This document shows, one piece after another, positions 15,744 through 23,820 of a stretch of DNA of 64,000 nucleotides. How positions within the stretch are numbered: position 1 is the first letter of the stretch; every line of letters starts with the position of its first letter. A program made the translations under genes and the position numbers. Source of the stretch: Marinobacter sp. SS13-12 (GTDB taxonomy: Bacteria > Pseudomonadota > Gammaproteobacteria > Pseudomonadales > Oleiphilaceae); NCBI RefSeq assembly GCF_030227115.1, contig NZ_JASSUA010000001.1, forward strand, positions 682,001-746,000, given 5' to 3'. A model generated the notes under the pieces. The model was not told the DNA's origin, made no database searches, and saw only the letters and a program-made list of their open reading frames with translations.

Positions 15744-15809
15744 AATAGGGTTGCATTTTAAAACCAGATTGAATAAGGTTGCTTAAAGAAACCAGATTAG
15801 TGAGGTTGC
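15744..15809 (+). promoter_or_regulatory. Triple direct repeat, likely HxlR operator/promoter region
   Basis: Three copies of an 11-base element, AATAGGGTTGC (15744-15754), AATAAGGTTGC (15772-15782) and AGTGAGGTTGC (15799-15809), spaced 28 and 27 bases. The last two sit in a longer repeat beginning AAACCAGATT (15761 and 15789). They fill most of the 90-base gap between the divergent HxlR and OYE genes, so regulator binding on one DNA face is plausible. Confidence 0.6.
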
Positions 15810-15817
15810 GATCTATT

Positions 15818-16930
15818 ATGAGCATGAACCTTGGTCCCCTGTTTGAGCCTTTCGAAATCCATAACCTGACCCTGCGCAACCGCGTTGCCATGGCTCCGAT
15901 GACCCGCAACTTCTCGCCGGGCAATGCGCCGAACCACGAGGTGGTGGACTACTACCGCCGCCGCGCCGAAGGTGGCGTCGGGCTGCTGATCACCGAGGGC
16001 ACCACGGTGAACCACCCCGGCGCCAATGGTTATCCCAACGTGCCGTTTTTCCACGGTGACACAGCCCTTGCCGGCTGGAAGGATGTTGTGGACGCGGTGC
16101 ATGACGCCGGTGGCGCTATCTTCCCCCAGCTGTGGCATGTAGGCGCGGTACGAAAGGAAGGAACGGAGCCGGACCCGGCAGTGCCCGGCTACAGCCCTTC
16201 CGGTCTTTTCGCGCCGGGTAAGCCCAATGGCAAGGCCATGAGCAAGGAAGATATTGACGATGTTATCAATGCCTTCGCCGACGCGGCTCAGGATGCCAAG
16301 GCGTTGGGATTCGATGGCGTGGAGATTCACGGCGCCCACGGCTACCTGCTGGACCAGTTTCTGTGGGAAGGCACTAACCAGCGTGACGACGAGTACGGTG
16401 GCAGCATGGAAAACCGTCTGCGCTTTGTGGTGGAAATCATCGAAGCCGTACGCTACCGCGTGGGCCCGGATTTCCCGATCATGCTGCGTTTTTCCCAGTG
16501 GAAGCAGCAGGACTATGAAGCGAAGCTGGTGAATAGCCCGGAAGAGCTCGAGCAGTTTCTGAAGCCATTGGTTGAAGCCGGTGTCGATATCTTCCACGCC
16601 TCCACGCGTCGCTTCTGGGAGCCGGAATTTGAAGGTTCCAACCTGAACCTGGCGGGCTGGACCCAGAAGCTGTCCGGTAAGCCGACCATGTCAGTGGGCA
16701 GCGTGGGACTGACCGAAGACTTCATCAGCGGCACCTTTGCCAGCAAGAAGGAAGCGGTGGAGCAGTCCGGCATCGACGAACTGGTTGAGCGTATGAACAA
16801 CAACGAATTCGAGCTCATCGCAGTAGGCCGCGCCCTGCTGCAGGACCCGGAATGGCTGGTGAAAGTAAAGGAAGGCCGCATCGGTGAAGTGGCGCCCTTT
16901 GCGAAGAAGTCGCTGGCGAAGCTTTACTGA
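15818..16930 (+). CDS. NADH:flavin oxidoreductase, Old Yellow Enzyme family
   Basis: A 370-residue TIM-barrel flavoprotein: LFEPFEIHNLTLRNRVAMAP at the start, then AEGGVGLLITEGTTV, WHVGAV, and the active-site segment GVEIHGAHGYLLDQFLWEGT with the HxAH pair that binds the phenolic or carbonyl oxygen. NQRDDEYGGSMENR is the family signature, and FELIAVGRALLQDPEWLVKV binds the FMN phosphate near the end. OYEs reduce activated C=C bonds and nitro-compounds with NAD(P)H. The ATG at 15818 is preferred; an in-frame start exists six bases later and another upstream at 15779. It is divergent from an HxlR regulator that probably controls it. Confidence 0.88.
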   Translation: MSMNLGPLFEPFEIHNLTLRNRVAMAPMTRNFSPGNAPNHEVVDYYRRRAEGGVGLLITEGTTVNHPGANGYPNVPFFHGDTALAGWKDVVDAVHDAGGAIFPQLWHVGAVRKEGTEPDPAVPGYSPSGLFAPGKPNGKAMSKEDIDDVINAFADAAQDAKALGFDGVEIHGAHGYLLDQFLWEGTNQRDDEYGGSMENRLRFVVEIIEAVRYRVGPDFPIMLRFSQWKQQDYEAKLVNSPEELEQFLKPLVEAGVDIFHASTRRFWEPEFEGSNLNLAGWTQKLSGKPTMSVGSVGLTEDFISGTFASKKEAVEQSGIDELVERMNNNEFELIAVGRALLQDPEWLVKVKEGRIGEVAPFAKKSLAKLY

Positions 16931-16951
16931 ATACACCATGCGTTGACGATG

Positions 16952-16980
16952 AGCCCCGGCCAACCGCCGGGGCTTTTTTT
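16952..16980 (+). terminator. Rho-independent terminator of the OYE gene
   Basis: AGCCCCGGC (16952-16960) and GCCGGGGCT (16966-16974) form a perfect 9-bp stem with loop CAACC, followed by T6 to 16980. It lies 21 bases after the OYE stop. Confidence 0.93.
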
Positions 16981-17058
16981 GTCTGTCCGTGCTGTAATTT
17001 AACCGTCCTTCAAAACCCGTATGATTGATGTACTGATTAACAACAGAAGGGATACACC

Positions 17059-17370
17059 ATGAAGTCTGTTACATCTTTTTCTGCCATTGTCCTGCTAGCC
17101 TTGTCGTTAACCCTTGTCGGCTGCGCCACAGTGGGCCAGGACTTCGCCACCCACAATGTGGACCAGATTGAAATCGGGGAAACCACCCGTTCGGAGATTC
17201 AGGAGATGTTCGGCGAACCCTGGCGCACGGGTGTTGAAGACGGCAAGCGCACCTGGACTTATGGCAAATACCGCTGGTCCGCCTTTGGTGATGCTGAAAC
17301 CACGGACCTGGTGGTACGCTTCAATCAGGATGGAACCGTGTCGTCCTACGTGTACAACACCACCGAGTAA
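17059..17370 (+). CDS. Small SmpA/OmlA (BamE)-like lipoprotein
   Basis: A 103-residue lipoprotein with lipobox LVGC (Cys-22). The mature domain has the SmpA/OmlA pattern: VDQIEIGETTRSEIQEMFGE, then a tryptophan-rich strand RTWTYGKYRWSAFG and TTDLVVRFNQDGTVSSYVYN. BamE itself is a BAM complex accessory; this paralogue is shorter in spacing and not beside bam genes, so a distinct outer-membrane lipoprotein is more likely. It is followed with no gap by an ExoD-type gene. Confidence 0.8.
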   Translation: MKSVTSFSAIVLLALSLTLVGCATVGQDFATHNVDQIEIGETTRSEIQEMFGEPWRTGVEDGKRTWTYGKYRWSAFGDAETTDLVVRFNQDGTVSSYVYNTTE

Positions 17371-17397
17371 ATGCTGGACTATCCGGAGACAGTGGCC

Positions 17398-17985
17398 ATG
17401 GACTCTCACGGCGATCCTGCTGATATCGAGGACCTACTGGACCGGATAGAAGCCGGAGCGGCCAACCGGTCTCACGTTTCCATCGGAGAAATGATGGACT
17501 CGGTGGGTCGCAGAAGTTTTGGCCCGGTGGTGCTCCTGGTGGGGCTGATTCTGGTAACCCCCCTGAGCGGAATGCCGGGGATGCCGACGCTGATGGGGCT
17601 GCTTACCCTGTTGACCCTGAGCCAGGTTCTGATGGGGCGAAAGCACTTCTGGCTGCCCGGCTGGCTGGCGCAGCGGGAAATTCCCCGCAAGAAACTTGTG
17701 CAGGGGCTGGAACTGTTGCGCCCGCCTGCCCGGCGCATTGACCGCTTGATTCGCCCGCGCTTGACCCCGTTGGTCAGGGGGCTCGGGCTGTATGTGATGG
17801 CGCTGGCCTGCATGTTCATTTCGGTGGCTTTGCCGGCAACCGAGATTGTTCCGTTCAGTGCCAGTATTGCCGGCCTGGCACTGATGACTTTTGGTCTCGC
17901 GATGATTTCGAAGGATGGGTTTATTGCCCTGTTTGCCTGGGGGATTGCACTTGCGGGCCCGGTCATGCTGATCCAGATTACGTAA
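17398..17985 (+). CDS. ExoD family exopolysaccharide-synthesis-like membrane protein
   Basis: A 195-residue integral membrane protein. After a soluble start it has the ExoD pattern HVSIGEMMDSVGRRSFGPVV, followed by hydrophobic helices (LLVGLILVTPLSGMPGMPTL) with the conserved Gly-Met-Pro motif, then RPPARRIDRLIRPRLTPLV and two more helices. ExoD was described in rhizobia as affecting exopolysaccharide and alkali tolerance; the biochemical role is unclear. The ATG at 17398 has GGAG nine bases upstream; an ATG at 17371 directly behind the previous stop is the alternative. Confidence 0.82.
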   Translation: MDSHGDPADIEDLLDRIEAGAANRSHVSIGEMMDSVGRRSFGPVVLLVGLILVTPLSGMPGMPTLMGLLTLLTLSQVLMGRKHFWLPGWLAQREIPRKKLVQGLELLRPPARRIDRLIRPRLTPLVRGLGLYVMALACMFISVALPATEIVPFSASIAGLALMTFGLAMISKDGFIALFAWGIALAGPVMLIQIT

Positions 17986-18054
17986 AACCGGAGATTTTGA
18001 ACTAGATTGTCATAAGAAGAACGCCTTATTGATTGGCGGAGAAGGAGCAAGACC

Positions 18055-18594
18055 ATGATACGTTTATTCTATCTGGTATCTTCGATTGACAGTGCAAAGG
18101 AAATTTCCGACGACCTTCATGAGCATGGCGTCACCGACTGGCGTTTCCACGTTGTCAGCAAGGACGAGGCCGGCCTGTATACCCACCAGCTACACACAGC
18201 GTCCATCCTGGACCGCACGGATCTGCCCAGGTATGTGGAACGCGGTGCCATAGCCGGTTTTGTACTGGCGCTCGCATTTCTGGTTCCGATGGCACTGCTG
18301 GATGTGCTGCAAATGCCGGCAGCTGCCTGGATTGCCCTGTTCATCTTTGTTGTGGTCGCCGGTGGCTGGGTTGGTGGTTTTGGCGGTATACAGGGTGAAA
18401 ACTACCGTATCGAGCCATTTCACCAGGACATAGAGGCAGGTAAGTACCTGATCATGGTGGATGCGCCGAAGGAGCATATTCCCAAGGTCAAGGAGCTGAT
18501 GACGAAGAACCACCCCGAAGCCAGATTGCAGGGGCATGACTCCAGCTTCAACAATCCGTTTGCCAGAAAGCGCCGGCGGATCAGGCAGGCGTGA
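18055..18594 (+). CDS. Uncharacterised membrane protein with two transmembrane helices
   Basis: A 179-residue protein with no family I can name. Residues 1-60 are a soluble alpha/beta segment (FYLVSSIDSAKEISDDLHEH). Two adjacent helices follow (about 63-85 and 88-110, AGFVLALAFLVPMALLDVL and ALFIFVVVAGGWVGGFGG). The remaining part (IEAGKYLIMVDAPKEHIPKV) resembles a small regulatory fold, and the C-terminus is strongly basic (FARKRRRIRQA). This layout of N-domain, short hairpin membrane anchor and C-domain recalls the general-stress DUF1269-type proteins, though sequence similarity is not evident. AGGAG precedes the start; it stands between exoD and the patatin gene, all on the plus strand. 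Confidence 0.7.
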   Translation: MIRLFYLVSSIDSAKEISDDLHEHGVTDWRFHVVSKDEAGLYTHQLHTASILDRTDLPRYVERGAIAGFVLALAFLVPMALLDVLQMPAAAWIALFIFVVVAGGWVGGFGGIQGENYRIEPFHQDIEAGKYLIMVDAPKEHIPKVKELMTKNHPEARLQGHDSSFNNPFARKRRRIRQA

Positions 18595-18625
18595 CTGATA
18601 GCAGGCCTATGGACGGGGCAACATC

Positions 18626-19756
18626 ATGAGCAAAACCGGTGTGGTGCTCACTGGGGGTGGCGCGCGGGCGGCCTATCAGGTCGGTGTGCTGCGGGCGATC
18701 GCCGATATGTATCCGGACTGGAGTCACCCGTTCAGTGTCATTATCGGTACGTCCGCCGGTGCCATTAATGCCATGGCAGTGGCGGGTAATCGCGGGCTTT
18801 TCCGCCACAATATCGATCACCTGGAAAAGATGTGGTCGGAACTGACCATGGATCGCGTGTTCCGGGCGGATACCATCAGCCTGATGCGCAGCTTCAGCAA
18901 CGTTGCCCGCAAGATGATCAGCCAACCGGTCGGGGGTGGGCCGGTATCATTCCTCGATAGCGCGCCGTTGCGAAAGATGCTGGAGCAGGAAATTGACTTT
19001 CAAAGCATTCGCAACACCATCCGCGAAGGCCATATCGACGCTGTGGGCCTCAATGCCTGCGGTTATGCCTCTGGCCAGAATATCTGTTTCTTCGAGGGTG
19101 CTGATGGGCTTGAGGGTTGGTCAGTGGGCCAGCGTGGCGGTGCCCGCACAGAGCTGACGATAGACCATATTTTGGCGTCCTCTGCGATTCCCACGCTGTT
19201 CAGGCCGGTAAAAATCAACCGTGAGTTTTTTGGCGACGGCGTTACCCGGCAGATGGCTCACATCAGCCCGGTATTGCGTCTGGGGGCCCGCAAGGTACTG
19301 GTCATTGGCGTCAGTGCCAACGCCATGTGCCCGTCAAAACGCCCGGAAAAGCCCGGCATGCCAACGCTGACCCAGGTGCTGGCTCAGGTGTTCAACGGCA
19401 TGTTCCTGGATACGCTGGATTACGACATCGACCGCTCGCGGGTGATTAACCAGTTACTGGAGCTGATACCAGAGGAACGGCTGAAGGAATCCGGGCTTGA
19501 CCTGAGTCCGGTGGATATCCTGGAAATTTCACCGTCAGAACCCATCAACGACCTTGCGATGAAGTACATCGATGCCATGCCGCTGGTGCTTCGCCGGCTT
19601 ACCGGCGCGTCGGATTCGGCGCCGGTTTCCAGCGCCAACCTGGCCAGTTTCCTGCTGTTCGACAAGCGTTTCTCTCGTGATCTGATCGAACTGGGCTACC
19701 GGGATGGCCAGAGCCATGCCCGGCAGATCGAGCGGTTCTTCGCAAAAGAGGCCTGA
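18626..19756 (+). CDS. Patatin-like phospholipase family protein
   Basis: A 376-residue serine acyl hydrolase. The oxyanion motif is LTGGGARAAYQVGVL (about residues 8-22), the nucleophile is GTSAG (near residue 43, IIGTSAGAINAMAV), and the catalytic Asp is in FGDGVTRQMA, where the usual DGG/DGA reads DGV. The C-terminal region after 270 (SPSEPINDLAMKYIDAMPLV) fits bacterial RssA/YchK-like patatins, extended. It probably hydrolyses acyl esters of phospholipids near the inner membrane. It ends a row of four plus-strand genes that begins with a lipoprotein at 17059. Confidence 0.88.
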   Translation: MSKTGVVLTGGGARAAYQVGVLRAIADMYPDWSHPFSVIIGTSAGAINAMAVAGNRGLFRHNIDHLEKMWSELTMDRVFRADTISLMRSFSNVARKMISQPVGGGPVSFLDSAPLRKMLEQEIDFQSIRNTIREGHIDAVGLNACGYASGQNICFFEGADGLEGWSVGQRGGARTELTIDHILASSAIPTLFRPVKINREFFGDGVTRQMAHISPVLRLGARKVLVIGVSANAMCPSKRPEKPGMPTLTQVLAQVFNGMFLDTLDYDIDRSRVINQLLELIPEERLKESGLDLSPVDILEISPSEPINDLAMKYIDAMPLVLRRLTGASDSAPVSSANLASFLLFDKRFSRDLIELGYRDGQSHARQIERFFAKEA

Positions 19757-19776
19757 GCTATCAGGCCCCGCTAGCA

Positions 19777-21168
19777 TCAATCCCTTAACCCGCTCACCAC
19801 CTTGTCGATGCTCTCCTTGGCATCACCAAACAGCATGCGGGTGTTGTCCTTGAAGAACAGCGGGTTTTCGACACCGGAATAACCGGTAGCCATGCCCCGC
19901 TTGAGGACAACCACTTGCCTGGCCTTCCATACCTCCAGTACCGGCATACCGGCGATGGGGCTGCCGGGGTCTTCGGCAGCAGCCGGGTTCACCGTGTCGT
20001 TGGCACCGATCACCAGGACCACATCGGTTTCCGGGAAATCGGCGTTGATCTCGTCCATTTCCAGCACGATGTCGTAGGGTACGTGGGCTTCCGCCAGCAG
20101 TACGTTCATGTGCCCGGGCAGGCGACCGGCCACCGGATGGATGCCGAAACGTACGTTCACGCCCCGCTCCCGCAGTATCTTCGTCATATCACTGACGCCA
20201 TTCTGGGCCTGGGCCACTGCCATGCCGTAACCGGGGACAATGATCACCGAGTCGGCATTGCGCAATTCTTCACACACATCGTCGACGCTGGATTCGTACA
20301 CCGTCTGGTCGGAATCAGTGGCACTGGCGCTGCTGGTTGTCTGACCAAAGCCGCCAAGAATGACGCTGATGAAGGACCGGTTCATGGCCTTGCACATGAT
20401 GTAACTGAGGATGGCACCGCTGCTGCCCACCAGGGCACCAACGACAATCAACAGGTCATTGCCCAGCATGAAGCCGATGGAGGCAGCAGCCCACCCTGAA
20501 TAGCTGTTGAGCATCGACACCACTACCGGCATATCGGCGCCGCCGATCGCCATGATCAGGTGAATGCCGAGCACCGACGCAATGATTGTCATCAGCACCA
20601 GGGCAATGATGCCCAGCGCCATGCTGTCAGTGCCCAGGAACCAGGCGCCCAGGAATACGCAGGCAATGATCGCCACCAGGTTCATCAGGTGCCGGCCGGG
20701 CAGGGTCAGGGCCTTGCTGTCGATTCGGCCATCCAGCTTGCCGCAGGCCACCAGCGACCCGGTAAAGGTCACCGCACCGATAAAGATGCCTACAAATACT
20801 TCCACCAGTTTGATGGTGTGTTCCGCTCCGGCAGTTGCAATCAGTGGTTCGATGTAGCCGGAGAAGCCAACCAACACCGCCGCCAGGCCCACAAAGCTGT
20901 GGAGCAGGGCGACCAGTTGCGGCATCTGGGTCATTTCCACCTTGTTGGCGATGGGAATGCCGATGCCGGCGCCGAGAAGCACCGCAATCACAATAGCAGT
21001 GACGCCGCCGTCCACGCTGGCAAGGGTCGCCCCCACCGCGATGATGATGCCGGCTACGCCATAGAGGTTGCCGCGCCGCGCCGACTCCTGGTGGCTGAGG
21101 CCACCCAGGCTGAGAATAAAGCAGATACTTGCGACCACGTAGGCCACGCTCACCAGTCCTGTACTCAT
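19777..21168 (-). CDS. pntB: NAD(P) transhydrogenase subunit beta
   Basis: A 463-residue protein. Residues 1-270 are hydrophobic with about eight membrane helices (for example IIVPGYG follows the membrane part). The diagnostic PntB segment is [20 protein letters not shown], and the NADP-binding domain III carries [47 protein letters not shown] and [19 protein letters not shown]. With PntA it couples proton entry to reduction of NADP by NADH. It follows pntA by 12 bases in the same operon. Confidence 0.95.
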   Translation of the reverse strand: MSTGLVSVAYVVASICFILSLGGLSHQESARRGNLYGVAGIIIAVGATLASVDGGVTAIVIAVLLGAGIGIPIANKVEMTQMPQLVALLHSFVGLAAVLVGFSGYIEPLIATAGAEHTIKLVEVFVGIFIGAVTFTGSLVACGKLDGRIDSKALTLPGRHLMNLVAIIACVFLGAWFLGTDSMALGIIALVLMTIIASVLGIHLIMAIGGADMPVVVSMLNSYSGWAAASIGFMLGNDLLIVVGALVGSSGAILSYIMCKAMNRSFISVILGGFGQTTSSASATDSDQTVYESSVDDVCEELRNADSVIIVPGYGMAVAQAQNGVSDMTKILRERGVNVRFGIHPVAGRLPGHMNVLLAEAHVPYDIVLEMDEINADFPETDVVLVIGANDTVNPAAAEDPGSPIAGMPVLEVWKARQVVVLKRGMATGYSGVENPLFFKDNTRMLFGDAKESIDKVVSGLRD

Positions 21169-21180
21169 ATCGGGCGTCTC

Positions 21181-22758
21181 CTACCTGCGGAACATTTTGA
21201 GCATACGATGGGTGACCCGGAAGCCGCCCCCCACGTTGATGCTGGCAATCAGCACCGCGACAAAGGCCATGATGCCGACGGCAAGGTTCTCCGCCTGGGC
21301 CAGATGCAGAATGGCACCGATCACGATGATGCCGCTGATGGCATTGGTCACGCTCATCAGGGGGGTGTGCAGGGAGGGGGTCACGTTCCAGATCACCTGC
21401 CAGCCGATAAAGCAGGCCAGCACAAACACCGTAAAGTGTTGCAGGAAGCTTTCCGGTGCGTGGGCACCGACCCCGTAAAGCGCCAATGCCGTCACCACCA
21501 GCAGGGCGCCTTTGCCAATCAGGCTGCGGCGGTCGGCGTCTTTCTTCGCCGCAGCTTTGTCTGCAGCAGAGGGTTCCTCGGTACCCGGCGCCGGTTTCGG
21601 GCTGACCGGGGCCTCCGGCTGGGGTGGCGGCCAGGTAACCTCGGCCTCGTGCACCACCGTCAGGCCACGGATAACATCGTCTTCCATATTGACCTGTGGC
21701 GTGCCGTCCTTCTCCGGAGTCAGCTCTGTGAGCAGGTGCATCAGGTTGGTGGCGTAAAGATCACTGGCGACCTTGGCCATGCGGCTTGGCAGATCGGTGT
21801 AGCCAATCAGCGTCACGCCATGGTGGTGGGCCACCTTGCCGGGTTCGGTCAGCTCGCAGTTACCGCCGCGCTCGGACGCCAGGTCGACAATCACGCTGCC
21901 GGGTTTCATGGATTTCACCATGTCGGCGGTGATCAGCTTCGGAGCCGGCTTGCCGGGAATCAGCGCAGTGGTAATGATGATATCCACTTCCTCGGCCTGC
22001 TCGGCAAACAGTGCCATCTCTGCCTTGATGAACTCGTCGCTCATCTGCTTGGCGTAGCCGCCACCACCGCTGCCTTCCTCGTCACCGAAATCCAGCTCCA
22101 GGAACTCGGCGCCCATGCTTTCGACCTGTTCCTTCACCTCCAGCCGGGTATCGAAAGCCCTCACGATGGCGCCCATGCTGTTGGCAGCGCCGATCGCAGC
22201 CAGACCAGCCACGCCGGCACCGATCACCATAATCTTCGCTGGCGGCACCTTGCCAGCCGCCGTCACCTGCCCGGTAAAGAAACGCCCGAAATTATTGGCT
22301 GCCTCAATCACCGCGCGATAGCCGGCAATATTGGCCATGGCGCTGAGAGCATCCATCTTCTGGGCACGGCTGATGCGTGGCAGGCTGTCGATGGCGAAAG
22401 CGGTAATCTTTCTGGCTGCCAGCTTCTCCAGCAACTCCGGATTCTGCGCCGGCCAGATATAGCTGACCAGAAACGCCCCTTCCTTCATCAGATCCACTTC
22501 GTGTTTGCCGAGGGCGGGATTTTCCATGGGCGCCCGGACCTTCAGAATAAAGTCCGCTTCCCGCCATAGTGAAGTGGTATCAGCTGCTATGGCTGCGCCC
22601 ACTTTTTCATAGGCCTCATCCGAGTAGTTCGCGGCTTCGCCAGCGCCGCCTTCAACGACCACCTCGTAACCAAGACCAATGAGTTTGTGAACGGAGGGTG
22701 GCGTGGCTGCTACCCGCCGTTCATCCTTGAAAATTTCCCTGGGGATACCGATTTTCAT
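21181..22758 (-). CDS. pntA: NAD(P) transhydrogenase subunit alpha
   Basis: A 525-residue protein. The NAD-binding domain I is complete ([19 protein letters not shown] at the start, [20 protein letters not shown], and [20 protein letters not shown]). It is followed, after a Pro/Ala linker around 390-410, by four membrane helices ([35 protein letters not shown]). So here the alpha subunit is a single E. coli-like polypeptide, not the split alpha-1/alpha-2 form found in many other bacteria. GGAGG precedes the ATG. It opens the pntAB operon; the upstream region 22759-22869 also holds the end of a TetR gene. Confidence 0.95.
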   Translation of the reverse strand: MKIGIPREIFKDERRVAATPPSVHKLIGLGYEVVVEGGAGEAANYSDEAYEKVGAAIAADTTSLWREADFILKVRAPMENPALGKHEVDLMKEGAFLVSYIWPAQNPELLEKLAARKITAFAIDSLPRISRAQKMDALSAMANIAGYRAVIEAANNFGRFFTGQVTAAGKVPPAKIMVIGAGVAGLAAIGAANSMGAIVRAFDTRLEVKEQVESMGAEFLELDFGDEEGSGGGGYAKQMSDEFIKAEMALFAEQAEEVDIIITTALIPGKPAPKLITADMVKSMKPGSVIVDLASERGGNCELTEPGKVAHHHGVTLIGYTDLPSRMAKVASDLYATNLMHLLTELTPEKDGTPQVNMEDDVIRGLTVVHEAEVTWPPPQPEAPVSPKPAPGTEEPSAADKAAAKKDADRRSLIGKGALLVVTALALYGVGAHAPESFLQHFTVFVLACFIGWQVIWNVTPSLHTPLMSVTNAISGIIVIGAILHLAQAENLAVGIMAFVAVLIASINVGGGFRVTHRMLKMFRR

Positions 22759-22869
22759 GGTTGGTGCGTCCTCCGGATTGCCCGATGAACCAGTTGTCTG
22801 GATACCTACATACTAGTGCAAGTTCCCAGATTTGCTCGGTTTAGCCCGAAGAGGAGGGGTGGAGCGGTT

Positions 22870-23502
22870 TCAGGCGTACTTCTGGGCAAGGCTCTCGACT
22901 TCCGTCTGGGGCAGATGGTCGAGCATCGCACCTCTGAATTGGCGATTGATAAAGCGCTCGGTTTCCTGCTGTATGGCTTCCCGCTGACCCGGTTTCTCGA
23001 TGTAATCCATGGCCCGGAACAGGATGTAGCGGATGGTCATCCGTGAAATCTCGTGAATCGTCTCCGGCGCCACAGCACTGACCAGCTGCCGCTCAATAAT
23101 ATCCTCCGCCATCTCCTTCGCACTGGCATCCAGCTGGGACTCAAGCGCTCTTCGTAACAACGGCGACGGCCCATGAAGTTCCCTCACCGCCACAGTAGTC
23201 GCCGCCGGATTGGCCAGGAAGTAGTGGTAAACAAAGGTGACAGTATCGTGGGACGCCTGCTCGGACGATTCCGCCATCCGCCGCAACTCGCGTACCCCTG
23301 ATTTCATGTCTTCGGCGATGTATCCCAGCACCTGCAGCCCGAACTCGTCGAGGTTCTTGAAGTGACGGTAAAAGGTATTCGGGTTCAACCCGGCCTCACG
23401 GGCAAGTTCCCGTAATCCTAACGACGTCAGACTGCGGCTCTGGTTGATTAACCGTAGCGCTGCCTGAATCAACTTGAGTTTTCCACCCGTCAAAACAGTC
23501 AT
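22870..23502 (-). CDS. TetR family regulator, FabR-like
   Basis: A 210-residue protein. The N-terminal helix-turn-helix (SLGLRELAREAGLNPNTFYRHF, with TFYRHFKNLDEFG) reads very like FabR/DesT regulators that sense unsaturated fatty acids. The ligand domain (residues 70-210) contains FVYHYFLANPAATTVAVREL and is not diagnostic of ligand. It is divergent from a flavin monooxygenase. Two 16-base palindromes lie in the 318-base gap, and a hairpin-core repeat occupies the gap immediately upstream of this gene. The regulator most likely controls the monooxygenase and itself; FabR orthology is unproven. Confidence 0.82.
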   Translation of the reverse strand: MTVLTGGKLKLIQAALRLINQSRSLTSLGLRELAREAGLNPNTFYRHFKNLDEFGLQVLGYIAEDMKSGVRELRRMAESSEQASHDTVTFVYHYFLANPAATTVAVRELHGPSPLLRRALESQLDASAKEMAEDIIERQLVSAVAPETIHEISRMTIRYILFRAMDYIEKPGQREAIQQETERFINRQFRGAMLDHLPQTEVESLAQKYA

Positions 23503-23524
23503 GAAGTATCACCTAGGTTAGAAA

Positions 23525-23634
23525 GGGGTAATTGGGGAGACCCTTCCGAAACTGTGCGGAGCCAAGGATGGCGGAGCTCAAGCCGCACAGGGACGTCTTG
23601 AGGCGTGTTTCGGAAGGGTCTCCCCAATTTCCCC
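23525..23634 (+). repeat. Inverted-arm core repeat, copy A
   Basis: The left arm 23525-23552 pairs with the right arm 23607-23634 at 27 of 28 positions. The 54-base core 23553-23606 contains GGAGCCAAGGATGGCGGAG and a nested CTCAAG...CTTGAG. The inner arm ends read GAAAC and GTTTC. Arms share no sequence with the other copies beyond these inner ends, but the core does. Core orientation is plus. It could be a structured RNA, a bidirectional terminator or a mobile element. Confidence 0.85.
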
Positions 23635-23710
23635 AAACTCCCAAGCAGTAGGTCAAAGAGGACGGTCACTTACCAAGCCAGGCCAATAACCCATTTCAGA
23701 ACGAATCAAA

Positions 23711-23750
23711 GTATACAGCTGTCTACCTCGTTATGTATACATGTGTATAC
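23711..23750. promoter_or_regulatory. Two 16-base palindromes, probable TetR operators
   Basis: GTATACAGCTGTCTAC (23711-23726) and GTATACATGTGTATAC (23735-23750) are related palindromes; the second is perfect apart from the two central bases, the first has one mismatch. Their centres are 24 bases apart, typical of two TetR dimers on one DNA face. They lie between the divergent tetR-like and monooxygenase genes. Confidence 0.7.
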
Positions 23751-23820
23751 CGCCAGACATCATGGCGAAACACACAACAACAGGCAAGGCCATATGGCCA
23801 GCGAACAGCGAGGTGGAAGT

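Larger units (their letters stand above)
23503..23820. other. 318-base gap between tetR-like and monooxygenase genes
   Basis: No gene. From the left it holds a 110-base inverted-arm repeat element (23525-23634), a short spacer, then two palindromes (23711-23726, 23735-23750), and the 5' region of the monooxygenase. The repeat lies 22 bases ahead of the tetR-like start codon and so is probably within that gene's transcribed leader. Confidence 0.6.

Noticed and set aside
20560..22569. Long open frame antisense to pntAB (669 codons)
   Set aside because: It is on the strand opposite two well-supported transhydrogenase genes, its composition is His/Gln/Gly-rich low-complexity as expected of an antisense GC-rich frame, and it has no domain.
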